This document shows, piece after piece, positions 55,354 through 62,241 of a stretch of DNA of 64,000 nucleotides (its first letter is position 1; each line of letters opens with the position of its first letter). The stretch spans positions 1-64,000 of the forward strand of contig CASFRL010000046.1 of the NCBI GenBank assembly GCA_949297285.1. The letters are read 5' to 3'. The notes beneath the pieces were generated by a model. It had not been told where the DNA came from. It ran no database searches and worked only from the letters and a program-made list of their open reading frames with translations. The position numbers and the translations under genes were made by a program. Source of the stretch: an uncultured Bacteroidales bacterium (GTDB lineage: Bacteria > Bacteroidota > Bacteroidia > Bacteroidales > Coprobacteraceae).

Positions 55354-56721
55354 ATGAAAAAAATAATTATATGTATATCGATAGCGGTAGGAATAAGCGG
55401 ATGTTCAATATATCGCACTTATAAACAGCCCGATATGTCAGCCGTTACAGATAATCTTTACCGCCAATCTTCAGAACAGTCCGATACGACATCTATGGCA
55501 ACTCTTTCGTGGAGAGAAATATTCACGGATTCGTATTTGCAGCAACTTATCGATACCGGATTGAAGAATAATACCGATCTGAATATTGCCCGGTTAAAAG
55601 TGAAAGAAGCAGAAGCTTTGCTTATGACTTCCCGGCTTTCTTATTTGCCATCCATATCGTTCACTCCGCAAGGCACATTAAGCAAAGCTGAAAAATCCAG
55701 TCTTAACAAAACGTATGATCTGGCCCTTTCTGCAAATTGGGAGGTTGATATATTCGGACGCATAACCAATGCGAAAAGAGAAGCTAAAGCTGCATTGGAA
55801 CAGAGTGATGCGTATCGTCAAGCCGTACAGACTCAATTGATTGCAACCATTGCCAACAGTTATTATACGTTGTTAATGCTCGACGACCAGCTTGAAATCA
55901 GCCGATATACGGCCGAAAACTGGAGCGAAAATCTACGTGTAATGAAAGCGTTGAAAAAAGCGGGTCAGACAACCGATATGGCGGTCGCTCAAACCGAAGC
56001 GAGCAAACTCTCGGTAGATGCATCGTTACTTTTAATAGAGCAACAGATTGCCGAGACAGAAAATGCTCTTTCTGCATTATTAGGGTCTGTTCCGGGGGCA
56101 ATACCTCGCTCAACATTAAAACAACAAGAGTTTCCCGAATCACTCGCAGTAGGAGTCCCATTACAGTTGTTGCAACGTCGTCCCGATGTCCGCCAAAGCG
56201 AGGCTGCTTTAGCCGCAGCATTCTATGTTACGAATCAGGCACATTCGGCATTTTATCCTTCGATTACATTAAGTGGATCTGCCGGATGGACCAATGCTGC
56301 AGGGGCTGTTGTGACAAACCCCGGTCAGTGGCTCTTTTCAGCCGTTGGTTCATTGGTTCAGCCTCTCTTTAATAAAGGACAGAATATTGCTAATTTAAAA
56401 GTTGCAAAGGCTCAGCAAGAAGAAGCCTTGCTCTCTTTCCGTCAAAGTTTATTGGATGCAGGTACCGAAGTGAACGATGCGTTGTTACAATGGCAGACAG
56501 CCCGTGAACGTCTTACGTTGAATCAGCAGCAAATTGCGTCGTTAGAATCGGCCGTTCGCAGTTCAGAATTACTGATGCGTTACAGCTCGCAAAATTATCT
56601 TGAAGTCTTGACGGCACGACAGACATTGCTGCAAGCCGAATTAGATGCTGTATCTGCCCGGTTCGACGAAATACAAGGTGTCATTAACCTTTATCATGCC
56701 TTGGGAGGTGGCGCAAATTAA
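55354..56721 (+). CDS. RND efflux outer-membrane channel (OprM/NodT family), system 2
   Basis: This 455-aa outer-membrane lipoprotein channel has a lipobox in AVGISGC (Cys17). The OEP family blocks are TLSWREIFTDSYLQQLIDTG, NWEVDIFGRITNAKREAKAA, LLQRRPDVRQSEAALAAAFY and VLTARQTLLQAELDAVSARF, ending with NLYHALGGG, the usual NodT C-terminus. It starts 23 bp after the pump stop. A terminator follows at 56751. Confidence 0.93.
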   Translation: MKKIIICISIAVGISGCSIYRTYKQPDMSAVTDNLYRQSSEQSDTTSMATLSWREIFTDSYLQQLIDTGLKNNTDLNIARLKVKEAEALLMTSRLSYLPSISFTPQGTLSKAEKSSLNKTYDLALSANWEVDIFGRITNAKREAKAALEQSDAYRQAVQTQLIATIANSYYTLLMLDDQLEISRYTAENWSENLRVMKALKKAGQTTDMAVAQTEASKLSVDASLLLIEQQIAETENALSALLGSVPGAIPRSTLKQQEFPESLAVGVPLQLLQRRPDVRQSEAALAAAFYVTNQAHSAFYPSITLSGSAGWTNAAGAVVTNPGQWLFSAVGSLVQPLFNKGQNIANLKVAKAQQEEALLSFRQSLLDAGTEVNDALLQWQTARERLTLNQQQIASLESAVRSSELLMRYSSQNYLEVLTARQTLLQAELDAVSARFDEIQGVINLYHALGGGAN

Positions 56722-56750
56722 TGAGCACATGATGCATAGAATAGAAAAAG

Positions 56751-56792
56751 ACGTGTATGGAGAGATTTTATGAACCATACACGTTTTTTTTA
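56751..56792 (+). terminator. Terminator of RND operon 2
   Basis: ACGTGTATGG (56751-56760) pairs with CCATACACGT (56775-56784), followed by a run of T. Confidence 0.88.
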
Positions 56793-56890
56793 TTTATTCC
56801 TATTTGCTCGAAAAAACTTTCCTTCGGCAAGTTGAATCATTCATAGATATTCAAAAACGAAAAGCAGGAAACCTGTCCGAAAAAATCGAT

Positions 56891-56922
56891 ATTGGTGAAA
56901 ACGTCAAGAAAAATTATCTTTG
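56891..56922 (+). promoter_or_regulatory. Promoter of the FetAB-type operon
   Basis: ATTG (56891-56894) and TATCTTTG (56915-56922) are 20 bp apart. The position shows that translation begins at ATG 56943 and not at the in-frame GTG at 56892. Confidence 0.65.
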
Positions 56923-56942
56923 CAGACGTAAAAAAAGGAAAA

Positions 56943-57575
56943 ATGCCAATGGTCGTATTTAAGGATATCACATTTATTTATGACGGAAAACCTTTGTTAA
57001 CCGATTTCTCGGAAACCATATCTTCTGGCGAGAAAGTAGTCATTTGCGGAGCTTCCGGAACCGGTAAAAGCACCTTATTGAGCAGTATTGCCGGATTGGT
57101 ACAACCCGATAAAGGCGAAATTTGGGTCGGAGGAAAACTCCTCACCTCTGATTCCGTTGCCGATATCCGTCGGTTGACGGCATGGGTCCCTCAAGAATTC
57201 TCATTACCGTATGAATATGTAAAAGAATGTATGTCAGCTCCTTTCAAACTTCGTCAAAACCGAAGTAAAATGCCTTCGGAAGAGACCATTTTAAATACAT
57301 TCGAACGTTTGGGCCTCGAAAAGGAGATTTACAGTAAGCGTCTCACCGATATTTCGGGAGGACAACGTCAACGTATTATGATTGTCATAGCGGTATTGTT
57401 GGACAAACCCCTTTTATTGTTGGACGAACCCACATCGGCGTTAGACCCCGATTCGATCGAGAAACTGATTACATTTTTAAAATCGTACGAGAATATGACC
57501 ATGATTGCCGTATCGCACGACAGCCGGTTTATTCAAGCATTCGACCGTAATATAAATATAGGAAATGAAAAATGA
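56943..57575 (+). CDS. ABC transporter ATP-binding protein, FetA/YbbL-like
   Basis: This ATPase of about 210 aa belongs to the FetAB (YbbLM) type, linked in E. coli to iron export and peroxide resistance. Walker A is CGASGTGKSTLLSSI, the Q-loop is WVPQEFSLPYEYVKE, the signature is DISGGQRQRIMIVIAVL, and Walker B is LLLLDEPTSALD, with the His switch in AVSHDSR. An ATG two codons further (56949) is equally usable. The stop overlaps the permease start by 4 bp. Confidence 0.9.
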   Translation: MPMVVFKDITFIYDGKPLLTDFSETISSGEKVVICGASGTGKSTLLSSIAGLVQPDKGEIWVGGKLLTSDSVADIRRLTAWVPQEFSLPYEYVKECMSAPFKLRQNRSKMPSEETILNTFERLGLEKEIYSKRLTDISGGQRQRIMIVIAVLLDKPLLLLDEPTSALDPDSIEKLITFLKSYENMTMIAVSHDSRFIQAFDRNINIGNEK

Positions 57576-58348
57576 ACGCAACTGTTGACATCACTTGGGG
57601 TAATATGTGCCTCGGATTTTTATTGTTGTTAATCCCGGTAACGGCATTGGCCTATTACCGTACAGGATTGGTAAAAGATACCCTTATTGCGGCAGGGCGT
57701 ATGACTTTACAATTGTTTCTGATCGGTTTTTATTTAGAATATTTGTTCGCATGGAACTCATCTTGGATCAATCTGTTATGGGTACTTATCATGATCGGCG
57801 TAGCCTCATGGACTGTTTTAGGGCGTACAAAACTCCCTGTAAAACAACTTTTTATTCCGGTTGTAATAGCTTTCTTCTGTTCTATATGCATTATCGATCT
57901 CTATTTCTTGGGTATAATCATAAAATTAGATCATCTGTTCGAAGCACGTTACTTTGTCCCTATCAGTGGTATGATTCTTGGCAATATGCTTTCGGCCAAT
58001 GTAATAGCCTTGAATGCCTTTTATGGCAGTCTTGAAAGGGAGCGTCAGTTATATTTTTATCTGTTGGCAAACGGAGCTACACGAGGCGAATCTACAGCCC
58101 CGTTTATGCGAGAAGCCTTGATAAAGTCGTTTAATCCCACCATTGCCTCGATGGCCGTTATGGGGCTGGTTGCTCTGCCGGGTACCATGACCGGGCAGAT
58201 ATTGGGAGGAAGCAGTCCCAATGTTGCGATCAAGTATCAGATCATGCTTATGATCACCATTTTTTCATCATCCTTAATATCCGTCTTATTGACGCTTTGG
58301 GCAGCAAAACGCCGCTCATTCGACAATTTTGGGATGAAAAGATTCTGA
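57572..58348 (+). CDS. ABC transporter permease, FetB/YbbM (UPF0014) family
   Basis: This 258-aa inner-membrane protein has six to seven helices. The family blocks are YYRTGLVKDTLIAAGRMTLQ, FEARYFVPISGMILGNMLSA and MGLVALPGTMTGQILGGSSP, the latter being the most diagnostic stretch of UPF0014. In E. coli the family acts with FetA in iron homeostasis. It overlaps its ATPase gene by 4 bp, and the pair is complete without a binding protein, as expected for an exporter. Metal specificity here is by homology only. Confidence 0.92.
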   Translation: MNATVDITWGNMCLGFLLLLIPVTALAYYRTGLVKDTLIAAGRMTLQLFLIGFYLEYLFAWNSSWINLLWVLIMIGVASWTVLGRTKLPVKQLFIPVVIAFFCSICIIDLYFLGIIIKLDHLFEARYFVPISGMILGNMLSANVIALNAFYGSLERERQLYFYLLANGATRGESTAPFMREALIKSFNPTIASMAVMGLVALPGTMTGQILGGSSPNVAIKYQIMLMITIFSSSLISVLLTLWAAKRRSFDNFGMKRF

Positions 58349-58463
58349 GAATATCTTCTCATAGGGTCTCAAAAAATCTATATTTCATGAGAGGTATATG
58401 GGTTGGCAAGTAGAAGTACAGGTGATTGACGTTGTTTTGTAAGTATTCTATTTATAAATAATA

Positions 58464-58886
58464 CTAATCATCGTTGTCCATATCATTATCCTGATAATCG
58501 TAATTGTCTTGGTAATAATCGTAATTGTCTTGGAAATAGTCGTAATTGTCCTCTTGATAGAAATTTTCCTCATTTTGAAAATAATAGTCCTTTTCATTTA
58601 GATAATCGTCTTCCTCTTCTTGAAAATAATCATCATTTTCTTCTTGATCTATTTCTTCTTCTTGAAGATAATAATAATAATCTTCTTCTTCCTCTTTTTC
58701 CTCTTCCTCTTCCCTATGTCGATGCGTTCTCACTCTTTGAGATAAATATTCATTTTCCATATAATCATCTTCGTCAGATGGATAGCCCATAAAATGGTTG
58801 AATACTTGATGCACACGGGGATTATTATTATAGGCTATTTTCATAACTAAAAATAATATAGATCCTATTAAGATACCCCAAAACAT
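58464..58886 (-). CDS. Membrane-anchored, extremely acidic Tyr/Asn-rich protein
   Basis: This 140-codon frame has a convincing N-terminal membrane anchor (MFWGILIGSILFLVMKIAYN), a short conserved-looking stretch (RVHQVFNHFMGYPSDEDDYM), and then about 85 residues made almost wholly of Glu, Asp, Tyr, Asn and Gln, with repeats such as DNYDYYQ, DNYDYFQ and EEEDYYYY. Codon-level repeats (GATAATTACGATTA-type units) show expansion by slippage. No family is recognised. The anchor and clean start argue for a real gene. Composition suggests a disordered, metal- or basic-protein-binding cytosolic tail, which is inference. It is transcribed toward fetB and lies downstream of ssrA on the same strand. Confidence 0.6.
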   Translation of the reverse strand: MFWGILIGSILFLVMKIAYNNNPRVHQVFNHFMGYPSDEDDYMENEYLSQRVRTHRHREEEEEKEEEEDYYYYLQEEEIDQEENDDYFQEEEDDYLNEKDYYFQNEENFYQEDNYDYFQDNYDYYQDNYDYQDNDMDNDD

Positions 58887-59026
58887 ATTATTGGTTTTTT
58901 AGTTTGTTATTATGGTATATATAGAGAATAAGATTATTTTTTATTTTTGATTTTAAGGCTATTGGGTATTTTTTATATAGGAGCAAAATAAAATAACGTA
59001 TTACATTATTATTTTGTGGAGCTGGA

Positions 59027-59412
59027 GGGATTCGAACCCTCGTCCAAACGAGGAACTAATGAGCTTTCTACATGCTTATCTTCGCTTTGATTGTCGGGTA
59101 TGAACAAGACCGAAGCCACCAATTCATACCTTAGCCTTTAAAAACTTCATGGGCAGCACAAGGCCGACTTCCCACTATTTCCGATATTATTGCACCACCG
59201 TTTCGGAACGCTTCGGAACAACAGCAACCGGGTGATGTCTTGTCTCCGCAACTGTTGCGGAGATTAAGCTAATCTACTGTACTTCGATTAAGCAGCAAGA
59301 GCGTAGTTATTTTCGCCAGTTAAATTTTTGATGTCTGAGATTATAGAGCAAGCCATCCACGCTCTGCATGCTTACACACCATTTCTACCCGCTGTCAAAA
59401 CCGGTCAGCCCC
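59027..59412 (-). ncRNA. ssrA: Transfer-messenger RNA (tmRNA)
   Basis: This is a tmRNA of about 386 nt for ribosome rescue. The 5' end GGGGCTGACCGG (59412 downward) and the 3' arm CAGCTCC (59034-59028) form the tRNA-like acceptor with one G-U pair. The T arm has GGTTCGAATCC. The tag reading frame is at 59317-59288 and encodes GENNYALAA before TAA, the tag type known from Bacteroides. No CCA is encoded. The last pseudoknot regions lie between 59040 and 59280 and include a strong GC hairpin (CTCCGCAAC/GTTGCGGAG). Confidence 0.95.
59288..59317 (-). other. tmRNA proteolysis-tag reading frame (GENNYALAA-stop)
   Basis: The codons GGC GAA AAT AAC TAC GCT CTT GCT GCT TAA are read within ssrA. The ALAA end is the usual degradation signal. 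Confidence 0.9.
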
Positions 59413-59458
59413 GTAGATTTGTGTTTCTGTAAAAATACCGCTGTTTTTTTACAGACTA

Positions 59459-59466
59459 CAAAGATA
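59459..59466 (-). promoter_or_regulatory. -7 box TATCTTTG of ssrA
   Basis: On the minus strand it lies 47 bp upstream of the mature tmRNA 5' end, leaving room for a 5' leader removed by RNase P. Confidence 0.55.
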
Positions 59467-59503
59467 TGTTTTTTTGCAATAGTAGCGAACAGTGTCTTTA
59501 TTT

Positions 59504-60628
59504 TTAACTTTTCAACAGCATTATCATTTTTATTGCCAGATCAAAGAATACGATCTTCCCGTTCGCATTTTGCGATATATCCGATTCAGCCTTGCTCAAC
59601 TCGTTCATTAACGGAATGATGTTGCGTTCGTGGATAAATGGGGCAAATCGGGTTGAAAATTGTTCTTCTTGACTATTTAAATAGTTGATTTCCGGAATAT
59701 GGAAATTATAGATATAATTCTCTCGCAACATCCGCTGGCTGTATGCAAGAAAACGTTTCTCTTTTTCTCTTCCCATTTCGGCAGCCTCTTCGCTCCAGGC
59801 CTTTAGTTCTTTAATTTTCCTTCCATAAGCCAGACGCATAAGGCGGACAAAAAGGTCGAAAAAAAGATTGTTTTCGTCAGACAACCGTATGTTTTCCAAG
59901 GCTTTGATATAATTCCCATTAGAAATATGAGCGATTGCGTCGGCGTCTTTGGGCTCTAATGCATATTGGCGTTGTAAAGTTTCGGATATTTTTTCTGAAG
60001 GGAGCGATTGCATATTGATGCGTTGCGATCGGGAAAGTATAGTTCCCAAAATTTTGTCCGGTTGGTTGCTGACCAATAGGAAAACGGTTTTTTCATAAGG
60101 CTCTTCCAATATCTTCAACAGTTTATTGGCGCATACGGCGTTCATGAGTTCCGGCAACCAGATAATCATGACTTTATAATCCGATTCGTATGTTTTAAGG
60201 CTTATTTTGCGGATGATTTCTTTACTTTCTTCGGCATAAATGCTGACTTGGGCATTTTCTGCATCGATGTAGGACAACCAGTGTTCCAATGTAAAATATT
60301 CATTTTCCGAGAGGCATTTTCGCCATTCATCCATATAATCGGCGCACAATCGTTTTTTCTTTTTTTCATTTTTGTATATCGGAAATACAAAATGCACATC
60401 AGGGTGCATGATCGAGCTGAACTGTTTGCACGAAGGGCACTTCCCGCAAGCATCGTTTTCCCCTTTATTCGTACATTGTATATACCGGGCATAGGCAAGG
60501 GCTAACGGCAGTTTCCCGATTCCTTCCGGGCCACAGAACAACTGGGCATGCGCTATCTGTCCCGATTTTACCGAGTGTATCAACCTTTTTTTTATCTCTT
60601 CTTGACCGATAATATCTTTGAAAAACAC
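59504..60628 (-). CDS. holB: DNA polymerase III delta' subunit (HolB-like)
   Basis: This 374-aa clamp-loader AAA+ protein starts with MFFKDIIGQEEIKKRLIHSV, the usual opening, then a P-loop-like GPEGIGKLPLALAYARYI, a zinc finger with Cys residues in CTNKGENDACGKCPSCKQF, and sensor-type VMIIWLPELMNAVCANKLLK and LLVSNQPDKILGTILSRSQR (SRS motif as SRSQR). The C-terminal part is helical and variable. The P-loop carries Leu-Pro in place of Ser/Thr after GK, consistent with a delta' subunit that does not hydrolyse ATP. It is 25 bp downstream of metF on the same strand. Confidence 0.9.
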   Translation of the reverse strand: MFFKDIIGQEEIKKRLIHSVKSGQIAHAQLFCGPEGIGKLPLALAYARYIQCTNKGENDACGKCPSCKQFSSIMHPDVHFVFPIYKNEKKKKRLCADYMDEWRKCLSENEYFTLEHWLSYIDAENAQVSIYAEESKEIIRKISLKTYESDYKVMIIWLPELMNAVCANKLLKILEEPYEKTVFLLVSNQPDKILGTILSRSQRINMQSLPSEKISETLQRQYALEPKDADAIAHISNGNYIKALENIRLSDENNLFFDLFVRLMRLAYGRKIKELKAWSEEAAEMGREKEKRFLAYSQRMLRENYIYNFHIPEINYLNSQEEQFSTRFAPFIHERNIIPLMNELSKAESDISQNANGKIVFFDLAIKMIMLLKS

Positions 60629-60653
60629 GATTGTCCTTTTTGATATAGTTTTT

Positions 60654-61604
60654 TTAATATACTTGTTGGGCTACCCGTTTTACACTCTCGGTAGCCATCA
60701 TCGAATAGAAATGTATGCTCGGCACACCTTCCTTTTTTAATTCTTTGGCTTGCAGCGTACACCATTCGATTCCAACCTCTTTTGCTTCTTCATCTGTTTT
60801 ACATTTTCTTAATTCTGCTGCCAGAGCCTCGGGAAGATCTACATGAAAAACTTTAGGTAAGACGGTAAGTTGGTTCAGGAAATTGATGGGTTTGATACCC
60901 GGAATAATCGGGACATTGATGCCCTCTTTCCGACAACGGTCGACAAATGAAAAGTATTTTTGGTTATCAAAGAACATTTGCGTTACGACATATTCGGCTC
61001 CAGCTTTTACTTTTTCTTTAAGCCAGAATATGTCCGATTCCGGGTTCGGGGCTTCATCGTGTTTCTCCGGATATCCGGCTACACCGTAAGAAAACGGGGT
61101 GTTCAGCGACATTTTGCTTCCGTCCAAAAAGAATCCTTCATTGAATCGGTTTACTTGTCTTTGCAAGTCTATGGCATGGGCATGTCCTTCCGGTGTCGGT
61201 GTGAATCGGGGTTCATGTTTGGCCTTGTCACCTCTTAAAATCAACAAGTCGCATATTCCGAGAAAGTTCAGATCGATTAAGGCATATTCCGTCTCGCTTT
61301 GCGTGAATCCGCTGCATATCAAATGAGGCACAGCCGGAATTTGATATTTGTTTTGAATAGCTGCAGCTACAGCAACTGTCCCCGGACGGGTACGCACAGC
61401 TACTCGTTTGTATAATCCTCCCTCCATATCTTTATATAAAAACTCGCTTCGGTGCGTCGTAATATTGATATATTTAGGGTCGAATTCACGTAATGTATCT
61501 ATTGTATTGAAAACTTTTTCGATACTATTTCCTTTTAACGGGGGAAGCACTTCAAAAGAAAATGCCGTAGTAGGGCTGTTCTTTATTAAATCTATAACTT
61601 TCAT
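60654..61604 (-). CDS. metF: Methylenetetrahydrofolate reductase
   Basis: This 316-aa FAD enzyme reduces 5,10-methylene-THF to 5-methyl-THF for methionine synthesis. AFSFEVLPPLKGNSIEKVF is the catalytic-Glu region (usual form FEFFPP), ITTHRSEFLYKDMEGG follows, and PHLICSGFTQSETEYALIDL with LLILRGDKAKHEP are the FAD and folate blocks. AGAEYVVTQMFFDNQKYFSF and PIIPGIKPINFLNQL are the later ones. The length is typical for the bacterial form. It is the first gene of the metF-holB pair; 615 bp of non-coding DNA lie upstream. Confidence 0.95.
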   Translation of the reverse strand: MKVIDLIKNSPTTAFSFEVLPPLKGNSIEKVFNTIDTLREFDPKYINITTHRSEFLYKDMEGGLYKRVAVRTRPGTVAVAAAIQNKYQIPAVPHLICSGFTQSETEYALIDLNFLGICDLLILRGDKAKHEPRFTPTPEGHAHAIDLQRQVNRFNEGFFLDGSKMSLNTPFSYGVAGYPEKHDEAPNPESDIFWLKEKVKAGAEYVVTQMFFDNQKYFSFVDRCRKEGINVPIIPGIKPINFLNQLTVLPKVFHVDLPEALAAELRKCKTDEEAKEVGIEWCTLQAKELKKEGVPSIHFYSMMATESVKRVAQQVY

Positions 61605-61777
61605 CGATTTGTCTTTTGTTTTTACAAAAGTAATATTTTTGACAATATTGTCTATCTAAAAGTATAGAATATCGATCTGAAAAATAGCGAATTTGTAAAA
61701 TTTTGTTTCTATTGAGCCTTGAATAAGATTGGATATGTAAATTTTGTTAATACGCTATCAATTATTTATTGTTTTTG

Positions 61778-61878
61778 TTTGATAATGAAAAATAGTTCGT
61801 ACATTTGCATCGTGTTTTTCATGGTATTAGATTTAAGGTTAACGAAGATTGGTTGTCGGGATGACAACCATTTTTTTT
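61778..61878 (+). ncRNA. Candidate short structured RNA or orphan 5' leader
   Basis: A promoter (TTTG 61778-61781, TACATTTG 61800-61807, spacer 18) is followed by about 40 nt beginning TTTTTCATGGTATTAG, containing TTAAGGTTAACGAAGATTGG, and then a terminator hairpin GGTTGTC-GGGAT-GACAACC (61851-61869) with eight T. The product would be about 65 nt. I associate very similar leaders with cold-shock or RNA-binding protein genes in Bacteroidales, from memory and unverified. No such gene follows here, so it is either an independent small RNA or a left-over leader. Confidence 0.5.
61851..61878 (+). terminator. Hairpin with T8 tail of the small RNA candidate
   Basis: Arms GGTTGTC (61851-61857) and GACAACC (61863-61869) with a 5-nt loop are followed by A and eight T: a compact intrinsic terminator. 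Confidence 0.8.
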
Positions 61879-62241
61879 GTCTTCTTTTTTGTGGGAATAT
61901 ATTTTATTGATTATCTGAAATAGGAACACGATTTTTCCCCATATTTATAATACTTCTATTATTGGATATATTTTTAATGTCATTCATTAATATATGAATG
62001 ATGATTCGTTATGATTTAGCCCTTTAAAATTTCATTATTTGAAAAATAAAATGCTATAAAGAATCCCCTATATTCTTAAAAATTTTTTTAACCCGTTTTT
62101 AATTATTTACTAATACAAATAACTTATAAAAATTAATACCCTTTCTTGTCCTTTGTATTTCGTAGAAAAACAACATTAGATCAATTTTTATAGTTGACCG
62201 GAAAGAATCTGATGTTTAATTATAATATAAATCGAAATGAC
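61879..62241. other. AT-rich gene-free region before the heparinase-type gene
   Basis: About 360 bp without a convincing gene. TGTCCTTTGTA near 62147-62157 is a possible weak promoter element for the downstream enzyme. Short frames here have no coding character. Confidence 0.4.

Noticed and set aside
56892-56942. GTG start at 56892 for the FetA-like ATPase
   Set aside because: It lies upstream of the TATCTTTG promoter box at 56915-56922, so it could not be on the transcript.
58464-58750. CRISPR-like periodic repeats in the acidic gene region
   Set aside because: The repeats are short, degenerate and in-frame codon expansions without unique spacers or cas genes.
61719-61910. 63-codon plus-strand frame with hydrophobic sequence
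   Set aside because: It runs through the promoter and terminator hairpin of the small RNA candidate and has no coding character.
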